From Chryseosolibacter sp964532595 (lineage in GTDB: Bacteria; Bacteroidota; Bacteroidia; Cytophagales; Cyclobacteriaceae), in contig CAZHIQ010000006.1 in the NCBI GenBank assembly GCA_964532595.1, forward strand, positions 1 through 64,000: a DNA stretch of 64,000 nucleotides, read 5' to 3'. This document shows positions 27,315-36,200 of the stretch, in pieces (position 1 is the first letter of the stretch; each line of letters starts with the position of its first letter). Both the position numbers and the translations under genes were made by a program. Under the pieces are notes generated by a model that worked only from the letters and a program-made list of their open reading frames with translations, searched no databases and had not been told where the DNA came from.

Positions 27315-27734
27315 ATGAAAAAGTTTATCGTATTTGTAATCCCTGTTCTATTGTTTGGAGGCATCCGTGCAAACGCGCAATGCAACTCAGAGGTTCTCAG
27401 TTCGCAATGCATCCCCAAACTTGCCACGGGATACAACTTCGTTAAGAGTTATAAAGTTGAAAAGTCAGGAAAAGATTTTGTTGAATATTCGTACTTCTTC
27501 ACCAAGGGTACGGAGTACATGATTAATGTCTGTGCCGGCGATCAAAACCCCCAGGGAATTGTCGTGACCTTGTACGATTCAAAGCGTAACCAGGTTGCCT
27601 CGAATAAAGCTGGCGATCAGTACGCGAACGCTATTGTATACCGATGCAACGCACCGGGTATCTATTATATTCAGTACACGTTTGATCAAAACTCCCCTCA
27701 TTGCGGGGGCAGTGCATTGGGCTTCAAGCGTTAA
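27315..27734 (+). CDS. Small secreted protein of unknown function
   Basis: A 139-residue protein with signal peptide (1-22, RANAQ). The mature part has five cysteines (in QCNSE, SQCIP, VCAGD, YRCNA, HCGGS) and strand-rich segments such as EYMINVCAGDQNPQGIVVTLYDSKRNQVASN, resembling pre-peptidase C-terminal-type beta sandwiches (split here; the resemblance is weak). It follows the lipoprotein gene closely and is ended by a good hairpin terminator. The role is unknown. Confidence 0.7.
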   Translation: MKKFIVFVIPVLLFGGIRANAQCNSEVLSSQCIPKLATGYNFVKSYKVEKSGKDFVEYSYFFTKGTEYMINVCAGDQNPQGIVVTLYDSKRNQVASNKAGDQYANAIVYRCNAPGIYYIQYTFDQNSPHCGGSALGFKR

Positions 27735-27741
27735 CAAACAA

Positions 27742-27764
27742 GGGACTCTTTATGAGTCCCTTTT
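27742..27764. terminator. Terminator shared by convergent genes
   Basis: GGGACTC (27742-27748) pairs with GAGTCCC (27754-27760) around TTTAT, followed by TTTT on the plus strand. It overlaps the last codon of the convergent SDR gene. Confidence 0.8.
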
Positions 27765-28505
27765 CACTACCGTGCTACTCGCCTGGTCTTTCGGGAAGAC
27801 CACGATGTCAGCAAGGACTACGTGATCCGGCGCCGAAAGCACGTAGTAAATAATATCCGCTATATCTTCTCCGACAAGGGGGTTGACTCCCCGATACACG
27901 GAGGCAGCTCGTTCAGTATCCCCTTTGAAGCGAACAACCGAAAATTCCGTCTCCACCATTCCCGGATGGATTCCGGTGACCTTTATCCCATAGGGGTTGA
28001 GATCCATTCGCATTCCGCGGGTAAGAGCATCAACAGCAAATTTACTGGCGCAGTAAACATTTCCATTAGGATATACTTCCTTTCCCGCGATAGATCCGAT
28101 ATTGATCACGTGCCCTTTGCCACGTTCCACCATTCCGGGCGTCACTTCGCGTGAGACGTACAGGAGCCCTTTCACGTTAATATCCATCATCGCGTCCCAG
28201 TCATCCACACTTCCCTTATGAATAGGATCAAGTCCGTGGGCGTTCCCGGCGTTGTTGATCAGGACGTCGATAGCCTTCCAGTTTCCGGAAAGAGACTGCA
28301 ATGCGGAAGTCACCGCCTCGCGGTCACGAATATCAAACGACAAAATCTGAACTGTATCAGCGCCCAACTCCTCGCGAAGGCGTTCAAGTCGTTCCCGCCG
28401 ACGCCCGCAAAGGATGAGTCGATACTGGTGACGAGCAAGCAAGCGGGCGGTAGCCTCTCCAATTCCGGAGGTGGCGCCCGTGATCAGGGCGATTCTCTGC
28501 GTCAT
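27750..28505 (-). CDS. Short-chain dehydrogenase/reductase (YdfG-like)
   Basis: A 251-residue NADP-dependent SDR. It shows the cofactor motif TGATSGIGEAT (about 9-19), CGRRRERL typical of NADPH preference, NNAGNAHG, the catalytic Ser in NIGSIAGKE and YCASK (catalytic Tyr and Lys). The order and sequence resemble YdfG, a 3-hydroxy acid/serine dehydrogenase, but substrate is inferred. It begins 1 nt inside the stop of porT (TAATG), so it is coupled to porT. Confidence 0.9.
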   Translation of the reverse strand: MTQRIALITGATSGIGEATARLLARHQYRLILCGRRRERLERLREELGADTVQILSFDIRDREAVTSALQSLSGNWKAIDVLINNAGNAHGLDPIHKGSVDDWDAMMDINVKGLLYVSREVTPGMVERGKGHVINIGSIAGKEVYPNGNVYCASKFAVDALTRGMRMDLNPYGIKVTGIHPGMVETEFSVVRFKGDTERAASVYRGVNPLVGEDIADIIYYVLSAPDHVVLADIVVFPKDQASSTVVKRDS

Positions 28506-29248
28506 TATTGAAACAGAAGGTATAGGGTGATCGTATTCGTATTCAGCCTGCTCAAGGGCTGGCCATACTTGTTGGTCGTATTATCAAGGATATCCACCAC
28601 GCCGCGCGAGAATCTGAGCTCAGGAGAGAATTTGAACAATGGATAATAAAGGTCGAACCCAAACCCAACGTCGAGACTAAGGTTCATTTTTGTGATCCCC
28701 ACGGCGTTAGCTGCGTTCTCCTGATTCTTTTTTCCGGATGCTTCAAGTCCCGGCTTAACCCCGCCAACCATATACATACGTATGTTACCCCGTCGTTCAG
28801 ACTTATACTTCAACAACAGAGGCAGCTCGACCATAGTGGTTTCCACAAGTTTTTCCTCGTTAGGCGTATCATCGGTGTAGCGATAAAGGAGCGTATTTTC
28901 GTAGAAGGCAACCTTCGGTGTAACCCGGAAGTCGAGCAAATCGGCAAGCCGGTAATTGACGATAAAACCCAACGAAAACCCGGGCGACCAGCCCGGTTCC
29001 ACGGAATAAACAGTGTCGAGAGAGGGCGTAACAAACTGATCAGAGTATTTCAATTGATACGCCGTGGTGTGAAGTCCTATAAGAAAACCGTAACTGATCT
29101 TCCGGTTGTCATAATTTGGATTGTTCTGATTCACCCAGCGGTACTGCTGGGCAAGTCCCGGCGTCACGGTTGCCAGGCAAACAATCAGTACCGGGGCTAT
29201 TTTCTTGCTATATAGATAGAGCTTATGCCAAAGGTAAGCGGTCTGCAT
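28505..29248 (-). CDS. porT: PorT family outer-membrane protein (type IX secretion)
   Basis: A 247-residue outer-membrane beta-barrel protein of the PorT/SprT family, required for type IX secretion in Porphyromonas and Flavobacterium. It has a signal region (about 1-33, PGLAQ), then strands typical of the family: ISYGFLIGLHTTAYQLKYS (split), PGFSLGFIVNYRLAD, LVETTMVELPLLLKYKSERR and the C-terminal LNTNTITLYLLFQ. Its first 52 nt overlap the end of ubiE; the ubiE-porT pairing is well known in Bacteroidota (recollection). Confidence 0.88.
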   Translation of the reverse strand: MQTAYLWHKLYLYSKKIAPVLIVCLATVTPGLAQQYRWVNQNNPNYDNRKISYGFLIGLHTTAYQLKYSDQFVTPSLDTVYSVEPGWSPGFSLGFIVNYRLADLLDFRVTPKVAFYENTLLYRYTDDTPNEEKLVETTMVELPLLLKYKSERRGNIRMYMVGGVKPGLEASGKKNQENAANAVGITKMNLSLDVGFGFDLYYPLFKFSPELRFSRGVVDILDNTTNKYGQPLSRLNTNTITLYLLFQ

Positions 29249-29919
29249 GCGGTTTCTTTAAATCCAACAGTCTTGAGGATATTTTCAAAATCTGTACCGT
29301 CGGGAAATGCCTCAACCGATTCAGGGAGATAAGTATAGGCCGACTGGTCTTTAGAGATTAAACGTCCTACTCCCGGTAATATGTTTTTGAAATAGAAATT
29401 ATATAGCTGTCGCATCGGAAACGCCCGTGGGCGCGAAAACTCAAGCACGACCAGTACGCCGTTGGGCTTAAGCACCCTATAGATCTCCGACAGTCCCTTC
29501 TCCAGGTTTTCGAAATTCCGAACACCGAACCCTACTGTTACCGCGTCAAAGTCGCCATCGGCAAATCGCAGATCCTCGGAATCACCGTATGCCAGCGATA
29601 TCTTCCCGGAAAGCCCCAGTTTTTCGACTTTTCGACGCCCAATCTCCAACATCCCTTCCGAGATATCGACGCCCGTAACGTGGGTAGCGCCGGTCTTCAA
29701 CCCCTGAATCGCAAAATCGCCGGTACCCGTAGCGACATCGAGAATGGTGTCAGGACGATAGGCCTTCAACATTTTTACAGCCGTTTTCCGCCACAGCCGA
29801 TCGATGCCCAAACTGAGAAAGTGGTTCAGGAAGTCGTAGCGGTGACTGATGTTATTGAACATCTTCGCCACCTGCTCTTTTTTTCCTGCATTCTCGTCCT
29901 TATAGGGTAAAACAGCCAT
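29197..29919 (-). CDS. ubiE: Demethylmenaquinone methyltransferase (UbiE/MenG)
   Basis: The enzyme methylates demethylmenaquinone with SAM, the last step of menaquinone synthesis. The 240-residue form beginning MAVLPYKDENAGKKEQV has the family signatures YDFLNHFLSLGIDRLWR, ILDVATGTGDFAI (SAM site), GVDISEGML and VGFGVRNFENLEKGL..RVLKPNG. The frame extends 14 codons upstream without likeness. It overlaps porT by 52 nt, an unusually long overlap for two unrelated proteins. Confidence 0.94.
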   Translation of the reverse strand: MAVLPYKDENAGKKEQVAKMFNNISHRYDFLNHFLSLGIDRLWRKTAVKMLKAYRPDTILDVATGTGDFAIQGLKTGATHVTGVDISEGMLEIGRRKVEKLGLSGKISLAYGDSEDLRFADGDFDAVTVGFGVRNFENLEKGLSEIYRVLKPNGVLVVLEFSRPRAFPMRQLYNFYFKNILPGVGRLISKDQSAYTYLPESVEAFPDGTDFENILKTVGFKETACRPLTFGISSIYIARK

Positions 29920-29972
29920 CCGAACCTGATTAAAACCGGTCCGAAGGTAGGGGTTTAGCACTAGAAATGAAA

Positions 29973-32030
29973 TCAGTTTTGCAGCACGACGAACTCAACC
30001 CGGCGATTCAGTTCCCGTCCGTCCTTTTCGTCATCGTTGGAAGCAATCGGCCTGCTTTCACCATAGCCAACGGCACGGATACGACGAGGATCAACGCCTT
30101 TGCCTGTAAGAAAATCCTTAACGGCCTCCGCGCGGCGCTGAGAAAGCTCGCGATTATAACGCCAGTGTCCCCAGTTATCCGTATGTCCTGAAATCTCAAC
30201 CTTAACGGACGGATTCTGACGGAGCATCGCCAACAGTTTATTGAGTTCCGTATAAGATTCCGTTCTGAACGTCGCCTTATCGTAGTCGAAATAAATGTTT
30301 CGCAAAATTGATCTCGTGCCGACGTTGAGGGGTTGCATCGCTATCGTACGTGCGCGAATCTCCTGTCCGGAAGATGTGCCGGGTAGATTGATTTGTTGAT
30401 TAACGAAAACAAAGCCTTCCTTTTCTACCGAAAGCCGGTAATCTTTTGCCTCCGGATGAGTAATGGTGAATTCGTAAACACCCGGGCTGGTTTGTCTCGA
30501 CCCTACGACAACATTATCGCGAAGCCCTTGCAAACCCACTTTCGCCGACACAGGTGACTGCGATTTTCCGTCAACAACCGTAACCACAAACCGAAGCGGC
30601 TTGCGCTCTTCGACGGCGGCGACACGTTCGGGTTCAGGTTCGGGCTCCGGACCGGGGTCCATTTGAGGATCTACCTCTTCGGCCGCGAGCGCCTCTGTTT
30701 CCTGATCCTTCATTCCCTCAGGAGTTGTAATCAGGTATATATCGGTGTACCCCAGACCATCTTCCCGAACAGACGAATAGTAAGCACGCTTTCCATCTGC
30801 CGACGTTATATAAAAGATATCATCGTCCGGTGTGTTAATGGGATATCCCAGGTTCTCAGCCGGGCTCCACTTCCCTTCCTTCGGATCATACACTGAGCGG
30901 AAGATATCATACCCCCCCATGTTTTTATGACCTTTACTACTAAAGTAAAGGGTAACCATATCGTATCCGATAAAAGGCCCTTCCTCATCAAAAGGAGTAT
31001 TGATACGAGGTCCCAGATTTTTGATGTTAGTCCACGCCCCTGACGCGTCCTGTGTCGCCTGGTATATATCCGTGCCGCCTAGCCCTCCCGGTCGGTTACT
31101 GGAGAAATACAACGTCTTTCCATCCTTGGAGATTGAGACAGACTTTTCTTCAAAAGAAGAGTTAACCTTCCCCGGAAGCGGGAGAGCCGCTCCCCACGAC
31201 CCGTCGGGTAACTGCTTACAATAGTAAATATCGCCGTTACCTTCGTCCTTCAAGATATACAATGTCTTACCATCGGCAGAGAGTGCCAAATTTGAATCGT
31301 GAAATTCGGTATTGACGTGTGACCCAATGTTGGAAGCATACTCCCATACGCCATCCTTCTTTCGGGCGATGAAAATGTCTTCGAAGGGTTTGTTGTCGTC
31401 CGCCACGTTCTGATTCAGGTTGCCATCGCGTCGCCGCGAAGTAAAGATGATTTCATCTTCGGCCTCATTCAATACCGGTGCATAATCTTCATACTCGGAG
31501 TTGATCTCCCTACCAATGTTGACAATCGAAAAATTACCCGGGTTTGCAACCAGTTCTTTTCCGTTCATGCATTCAACGATGCTCTTGTCAACAACTTCCA
31601 TGGGAATCAGATCAGCGCCCTGATAATTGCTTCGTCCCTCAAGTTTTCGTTTGTAGAGGTCGTAGAATTTCATGGCGTTGTCGAAATCGAGTCCGAACTG
31701 ATAGCTCTTACCAATCCAGTACTCAAGGTCGAAACGGTAATTCGGGTTCTGGCGATAGACACGCAGGAAGTATTTCACAGCGAGATCTTTGCCAATGGTG
31801 AGCAAGTGCAGATACCCCGCGTCAAAGTTCGCCTTCAGATAGGTAGTGTCAAGATCGGCGGCTAATACCACGAGACCACGCGCGTCGTCAAGCGCCTGGG
31901 ATCCCTGAATCATCTCTTCGGCAACCTGCATGTAGTCACGCGCCGTTTGTTTCGGGTCTTGCTGGCTGAACACGTAAGCGGGAAGAGTGAGGAGCGCCAA
32001 AAAAATAAGTACGCGGCGGGTAACAAACAT
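29973..32030 (-). CDS. PorE-like OmpA-family protein (TPR, beta-propeller, CRD, OmpA-C)
   Basis: A 685-residue envelope protein. Order of domains: signal peptide (1-22, YVFSQ), helical TPR-like region (about 25-150), five PD40/WD40-like blades (for example SADGKTLYIL, SKDGKTLYFSSNRPGGLGGTDI split, TSADGKRAYYSS), a carboxypeptidase-regulatory-like domain (FVVTVVDGKSQSPVSAKVGL region, about 505-585), and OmpA-C with ISGHTDNWGHWRYNRELSQR and NRRVEF at the end that binds peptidoglycan. This exact order is that of PorE, which anchors the type IX system to the cell wall. Next to porT it likely has that role; other OmpA/PD40 paralogues exist in the phylum, so PorE identity is inference. Confidence 0.8.
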   Translation of the reverse strand: MFVTRRVLIFLALLTLPAYVFSQQDPKQTARDYMQVAEEMIQGSQALDDARGLVVLAADLDTTYLKANFDAGYLHLLTIGKDLAVKYFLRVYRQNPNYRFDLEYWIGKSYQFGLDFDNAMKFYDLYKRKLEGRSNYQGADLIPMEVVDKSIVECMNGKELVANPGNFSIVNIGREINSEYEDYAPVLNEAEDEIIFTSRRRDGNLNQNVADDNKPFEDIFIARKKDGVWEYASNIGSHVNTEFHDSNLALSADGKTLYILKDEGNGDIYYCKQLPDGSWGAALPLPGKVNSSFEEKSVSISKDGKTLYFSSNRPGGLGGTDIYQATQDASGAWTNIKNLGPRINTPFDEEGPFIGYDMVTLYFSSKGHKNMGGYDIFRSVYDPKEGKWSPAENLGYPINTPDDDIFYITSADGKRAYYSSVREDGLGYTDIYLITTPEGMKDQETEALAAEEVDPQMDPGPEPEPEPERVAAVEERKPLRFVVTVVDGKSQSPVSAKVGLQGLRDNVVVGSRQTSPGVYEFTITHPEAKDYRLSVEKEGFVFVNQQINLPGTSSGQEIRARTIAMQPLNVGTRSILRNIYFDYDKATFRTESYTELNKLLAMLRQNPSVKVEISGHTDNWGHWRYNRELSQRRAEAVKDFLTGKGVDPRRIRAVGYGESRPIASNDDEKDGRELNRRVEFVVLQN

Positions 32031-32165
32031 CTCTTCAGGGAAGTTAACTGGCAAAATACTTTTATACCAGATGCTAATATAGGAAAAACGACTGATTCTG
32101 CCGCAAGGGCGCCTCAACCGATATCGGTCACCCCGGCAAATATTTACTAACTTGGCCGCAAATCT

Positions 32166-32762
32166 ATGGACATAACGCAGGCAGTATTCGTCTCGAGCGT
32201 CGCCGACGTCAAAAAATGCCCTCCGGGCAAGGCCGATTTCGCCTTTATCGGGCGGTCAAATGTAGGGAAATCGTCCCTCCTGAACATGCTCACAAACCGG
32301 AAACACCTCGCAAAAACGTCGGGCACCCCCGGGAAAACTCAGACCATCAACCATTTTTTGGCAAACAACGCTTTCTTTCTTGTCGACCTCCCGGGCTACG
32401 GCTATGCGCGAGTGAGCAGGGAAAAACGGGCCGGATTCGGGCAAATCATTGAAGATTACGTGCGATACCGCGAAAACCTGTACTGCCTTTTTGTTCTCAT
32501 CGATGTCAGGCTCGAACCCCAAAAGATTGACCTTGAATTCATTCAGTGGTCGGGCGAACAGGGAGTCCCCCTGGCAATTGTCTTTACGAAGGCCGACAAG
32601 CTAACGCGCAACCAGCTAACCCGCTCGGTTAATATCTATAAGTCTACGTTGCTGCAGAGTTGGGAGGAACTCCCGCCGATCTTTATCACGTCATCGACCG
32701 ACCGTCTGGGCAGGAAAGAACTCCTCGCATTTATCGGCGACGCACTGGCCGGAAAGAAATGA
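32166..32762 (+). CDS. engB: Ribosome biogenesis GTPase YihA/YsxC/EngB
   Basis: A 198-residue GTPase that assists large-subunit ribosome assembly. The G1 motif GRSNVGKS is at 29-36, G2 at KTSGTPGKTQ, G3 DLPGYGYA near 77-84, G4 TKADKL near 145-150 and G5 TSS near 179-181. Length is the family norm. It is followed after 37 bp by the DUF5606 gene, which has its own -7 box. Confidence 0.95.
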   Translation: MDITQAVFVSSVADVKKCPPGKADFAFIGRSNVGKSSLLNMLTNRKHLAKTSGTPGKTQTINHFLANNAFFLVDLPGYGYARVSREKRAGFGQIIEDYVRYRENLYCLFVLIDVRLEPQKIDLEFIQWSGEQGVPLAIVFTKADKLTRNQLTRSVNIYKSTLLQSWEELPPIFITSSTDRLGRKELLAFIGDALAGKK

Positions 32763-32769
32763 AAATGAT

Positions 32770-32777
32770 TAGTTTTG
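32770..32777 (+). promoter_or_regulatory. -7 box of the DUF5606 gene
   Basis: TAGTTTTG matches TAnnTTTG and lies 22 nt before the ATG at 32800. Confidence 0.5.
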
Positions 32778-32799
32778 TCGCCGTTAAATCTTTTGCGCA

Positions 32800-33237
32800 A
32801 TGACAATAGCCGACATAGCAACTGTATCTGGTAAAGGAGGCTTGTTCAAAGTGGTAGCCCCCACGAAATCGGGAGTGATTCTCGAGTCGCTCGACGAGTC
32901 AAAGACGAAAATGGTAGCCACGACCAATCATCGGCTGTCTTTGCTAAATGAAATTTCGATATACACAGTGAACAAAGAGGGCAATGTTCCTCTTGAAGAT
33001 GTATTGAGAAAAATTCAGAATGAATTCGGAGATGACCCCGGCGTAGACGGAAACTCCGACGCTTCCGAGCTTCGTGCTTTCATGAAAGCCGTCCTCCCTG
33101 AGTTCGACGAAAACCGTGTATATACCTCCGATATAAAAAAGCTGGTAAGGTGGTACGCCATTATCCGGAAATATGCTCCGGAAGCACTCGAAGAGAAAAG
33201 CGAGGATGAGGCCGAAAACACTGAAGAGGCCTCGTAA
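32800..33237 (+). CDS. DUF5606 domain-containing protein
   Basis: A 145-residue soluble protein of a Bacteroidota-specific family. It begins with the conserved ADIATVSGKGGLFKVV block and SGVILESLDESK, followed by a second alpha-helical domain (FMKAVLPEFDENRVYTSDIKKL, split) and an acidic tail (EEKSEDEAENTEE). Function is unknown. It ends 10 bp from the convergent fbp. Confidence 0.85.
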   Translation: MTIADIATVSGKGGLFKVVAPTKSGVILESLDESKTKMVATTNHRLSLLNEISIYTVNKEGNVPLEDVLRKIQNEFGDDPGVDGNSDASELRAFMKAVLPEFDENRVYTSDIKKLVRWYAIIRKYAPEALEEKSEDEAENTEEAS

Positions 33238-33247
33238 GCCGGCTTGC

Positions 33248-34309
33248 TTAATAGTTTTCTGACGGCAGTGGCTCCGCTGCTTCCTCCCGGATAAAGGCCT
33301 CGGCCACCTCAACCATGTTGCGGGATCCAACAAAAAATGGAGTTCGTTGATGTAGTTCCGTGGGTAGAATGTCGAGAACACGCCGATGCCCGTCGCTCGC
33401 CTTACCGCCAGCCTGCTCTACCAGAAATGCCAGGGCATTACACTCGAACATCAAGCGAAGTTTTCCCTGAGGCGACTTACGTGTAGCCGGATAGATGTAA
33501 ATACCCCCCTTCAATAAATTCCGGTGAAAGTCGGCAACGAGGGAGCCGACATAGCGGGCCGTATATTCATTACTGTGACAATGTCGCAAGTATGCCCGCA
33601 GCGATGGCTCAAAGGTATCGCACAAACCTTCGTTGATGGAGTAAATCTTTCCGTCATCAGGGATTCTCATTTCCGGATGCGACAGAAAATACTCACCGAG
33701 GCTGGCTTCGTAAGTAAAACCGTGCACGCCATATCCGGTGGTAAGAACCAGCATCGTCGATGAACCGTACAAAACATAACCGGCAGCAACCTGCTCACTG
33801 CCCTTCTGCATAATATCTTCCTGGCTGATGGGCGTACCCACGGGAGTTTTTCGGCGATAGACTGAGAAAATTGTCCCGATCGAAACATTAACATCAATGT
33901 TGGAGCTACCGTCGAGGGGATCGATGGCGATTACATACTTTCCCTGATTCTTAAGGTCTAGAAATGTCTCCGACTCTTCCGAGATAATCGCACACGCTTC
34001 CCCTCCCTTGGTCAACGCGCGGGAAAATCGAATATTGGCAAGGACGTCCAGCTTTTGCTGTTCATCGCCTGTGAGGTTTGCCGATCCGGCTGCACCCATG
34101 ATATCGATAAGTCCGGCCTTGTTTACCTCCCTGTTCACCACCTTTGAAGCCAGCGCGATGTCGCGCAGCAATTGCGAGAGCTCTCCACTGGCATAAGGAA
34201 ATTGATCCTGGTTGATCTTGATAAACCGATCGAGCGCCGTGCCGATGGAGTGCGCAATTCGCGAACTCTCCACGCTTGTCGCATAAGCTTTATTCATTGA
34301 TTTTTGCAT
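33248..34309 (-). CDS. fbp: Fructose-1,6-bisphosphatase class I
   Basis: A 353-residue gluconeogenic phosphatase. The metal-site motif AIDPLDGSSNIDVNVSIGT (split) near 118-135, EESE upstream, and the substrate region YIYPATRKSPQGKLRLMFECN (split) with EQAGGKASDGHRRVLDI are diagnostic of class I. It is divergent from lysC with 37 bp between start codons, a compact two-way promoter. A second in-frame ATG lies 12 nt downstream. Confidence 0.95.
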   Translation of the reverse strand: MQKSMNKAYATSVESSRIAHSIGTALDRFIKINQDQFPYASGELSQLLRDIALASKVVNREVNKAGLIDIMGAAGSANLTGDEQQKLDVLANIRFSRALTKGGEACAIISEESETFLDLKNQGKYVIAIDPLDGSSNIDVNVSIGTIFSVYRRKTPVGTPISQEDIMQKGSEQVAAGYVLYGSSTMLVLTTGYGVHGFTYEASLGEYFLSHPEMRIPDDGKIYSINEGLCDTFEPSLRAYLRHCHSNEYTARYVGSLVADFHRNLLKGGIYIYPATRKSPQGKLRLMFECNALAFLVEQAGGKASDGHRRVLDILPTELHQRTPFFVGSRNMVEVAEAFIREEAAEPLPSENY

Positions 34310-34346
34310 AGCTTTCGCTCCAATACGTTATATAATACCCCGTACC

Positions 34347-35594
34347 ATGAAGGTCTTCAAATTCGGTGGCGCATCCGTAAAGGATGCCGCAGGCATAGCA
34401 AACGTAGCGAGAATTCTACAGTCTTCCGACGATGAATCGCTGATTGTAGTAGTATCAGCGATGGGAAAAACAACCAACGCTCTCGAAAAGCTGCTAAGCC
34501 TAACCCGCCGAGGAGAAGACGGCTCGTCCGAGCGCAGTAGTCTGCAGCATTTTCATGCCACGATCATGCAGACGCTCTTTCCCCCTGAACACGACGTTTT
34601 CTCAGAGGTCGACACACTTTTTCAAGACCTCGATAATGCCCTCCAGGCTGAAGGGCCCTATGACAAAATTTACGATAACGTCGTAGCGTTTGGCGAGTTG
34701 ATTTCTACCACTATCATCAACCATTACCTCGTCAGCCAGGGAGCCAGCAGTTTGTGGATCGATGCGCGAGACTATGTGCAGACCGACGAAACACATCGCG
34801 AAGCGAAAGTTGACTGGCAAGAAACCCGGACCCGCATGCAGGCACTCGCCGACAAGTTGCGATTCCATCGGTTCCTGATCACGCAGGGCTTTATTGGAAA
34901 ATCGCCCAGCGGCGTGACCACTACCCTTGGGCGGGACGGGTCGGACTTCACAGCAGCTATCTTTGCTGCGTGCGTGGGCGCAAAATCGGTGACGATTTGG
35001 AAGGACGTACCCGGCGTCATGAACGCTGATCCCAAGAGGATTCCCACCGTTCGGGTTTTCCCCGAGCTTCCCTACCGCGAAGCGGCTGAGATGACATATT
35101 ACGGTGCGTCAGTAATCCACCCCAAAACCATACAGCCCCTAGCCACGCAAGGAATACCCCTCTACGTAAAAAACTTCGACGACCCTACGCTTCCGGGTAC
35201 AATGATATACGAGTGCCGGATCGATAACCTGCCTCCCCTTATTGTCTTTAAAGACAATCAATGCCTGGTATCCTGCAAGGTAACGGACTACACCTTCATC
35301 ACCGAAGACCACTTGCGACTTATTTTCGCGACCCTGACCGACCTGAATATTCGCATCAATGTAATGCAGAACTCAGCGATCTCATTCTCCTTTTGTTTCG
35401 ACTTTCGCGAAAGTAAACTCCGAGCCCTGGTAGCCAGGTTGCAACCCGATTTTGAAGTCTACTACAACACCGGTCTCACCCTCGTAACGATTAAGAATTA
35501 CGATTCAACTACCGTCGAACTGTATCGAAAACAGTCGGTGCTAATGGAGCAATCGTCACGCACCACCTTCCAGATCCTGCTACGAGCACAGTGA
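34347..35594 (+). CDS. lysC: Aspartate kinase
   Basis: The enzyme phosphorylates aspartate, first step to Lys, Met, Thr and diaminopimelate. The 415-residue protein is monofunctional: KFGGASV at 5-11, TTLGRDGSDFTAA and the KDVPGVMNADPK substrate region, and two C-terminal ACT domains (about 285-415) for feedback control. It is not fused to homoserine dehydrogenase. Neighbour fbp is divergent. Similar in size to the Bacteroidota monofunctional class. Confidence 0.94.
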   Translation: MKVFKFGGASVKDAAGIANVARILQSSDDESLIVVVSAMGKTTNALEKLLSLTRRGEDGSSERSSLQHFHATIMQTLFPPEHDVFSEVDTLFQDLDNALQAEGPYDKIYDNVVAFGELISTTIINHYLVSQGASSLWIDARDYVQTDETHREAKVDWQETRTRMQALADKLRFHRFLITQGFIGKSPSGVTTTLGRDGSDFTAAIFAACVGAKSVTIWKDVPGVMNADPKRIPTVRVFPELPYREAAEMTYYGASVIHPKTIQPLATQGIPLYVKNFDDPTLPGTMIYECRIDNLPPLIVFKDNQCLVSCKVTDYTFITEDHLRLIFATLTDLNIRINVMQNSAISFSFCFDFRESKLRALVARLQPDFEVYYNTGLTLVTIKNYDSTTVELYRKQSVLMEQSSRTTFQILLRAQ

Positions 35595-35630
35595 AATCAC
35601 TCCAGGCCGTGAAGACTCTCTGGTAATGTC

Positions 35631-36107
35631 TTACTGGTTTGTCGCTTTCAGGTGCTCAATGAACTTGTTAATGGATCGATCCAGGATATCAAAAACCTCC
35701 TGAAAGTCTTTTTCGCCCCCGTGATACGGATCGGGCACCTCTCCATGACCCATAGGATCGAACTCGCGCATCATTCGAATTTTGTGTTCAACCTTGCGCC
35801 CGTTCACGAGACGAAGGATGTTTTGATAGTTACTGCGATCCATCGCGAAGATGTAATCAAAGTCATCCAGATCCTGTTCGGTGAGTTGACGCGCGCAATG
35901 CTCCATTGACACTCCGTTTTTCAGGGCATTCGCACGCGTGCGCGGATCGGCATCACCGCCGATATGATAATTAGAGGTCCCGCAAGAATCAACTTCAACC
36001 CAGGACTCTATTCCGTGATCCTTGATTTTCTTCCGCAGTATAGCGGCGCCGAGGGGAGAACGGCAGATATTTCCCAAACAAACAAATAGGACTTTTACTT
36101 TTTTCAT
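35631..36107 (-). CDS. Low-molecular-weight protein-tyrosine phosphatase
   Basis: A 158-residue cytosolic phosphatase. The P-loop CLGNICRS has catalytic C10 and R16, and the general acid Asp is in VPDPYHGG near 128-135; SMEHCARQL and YIFAMDRSNY are family helices. No tyrosine kinase gene is near. The regulatory box TATCTTTA (plus-strand 36114-36121) lies 6 nt upstream of the ATG. Confidence 0.95.
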   Translation of the reverse strand: MKKVKVLFVCLGNICRSPLGAAILRKKIKDHGIESWVEVDSCGTSNYHIGGDADPRTRANALKNGVSMEHCARQLTEQDLDDFDYIFAMDRSNYQNILRLVNGRKVEHKIRMMREFDPMGHGEVPDPYHGGEKDFQEVFDILDRSINKFIEHLKATNQ

Positions 36108-36113
36108 GGCGCG

Positions 36114-36121
36114 TAAAGATA
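36114..36121 (-). promoter_or_regulatory. -7-like box of the phosphatase gene
   Basis: Minus-strand TATCTTTA, one base off TAnnTTTG, 6 nt before the ATG at 36107. Confidence 0.4.
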
Positions 36122-36200
36122 GCCATTATCAGATATAAGGGTATTCTGCCTCAGGAAAGCGGGCGCGGAGTTTTTCAAATGTGTGACAAATCACTTCGAT

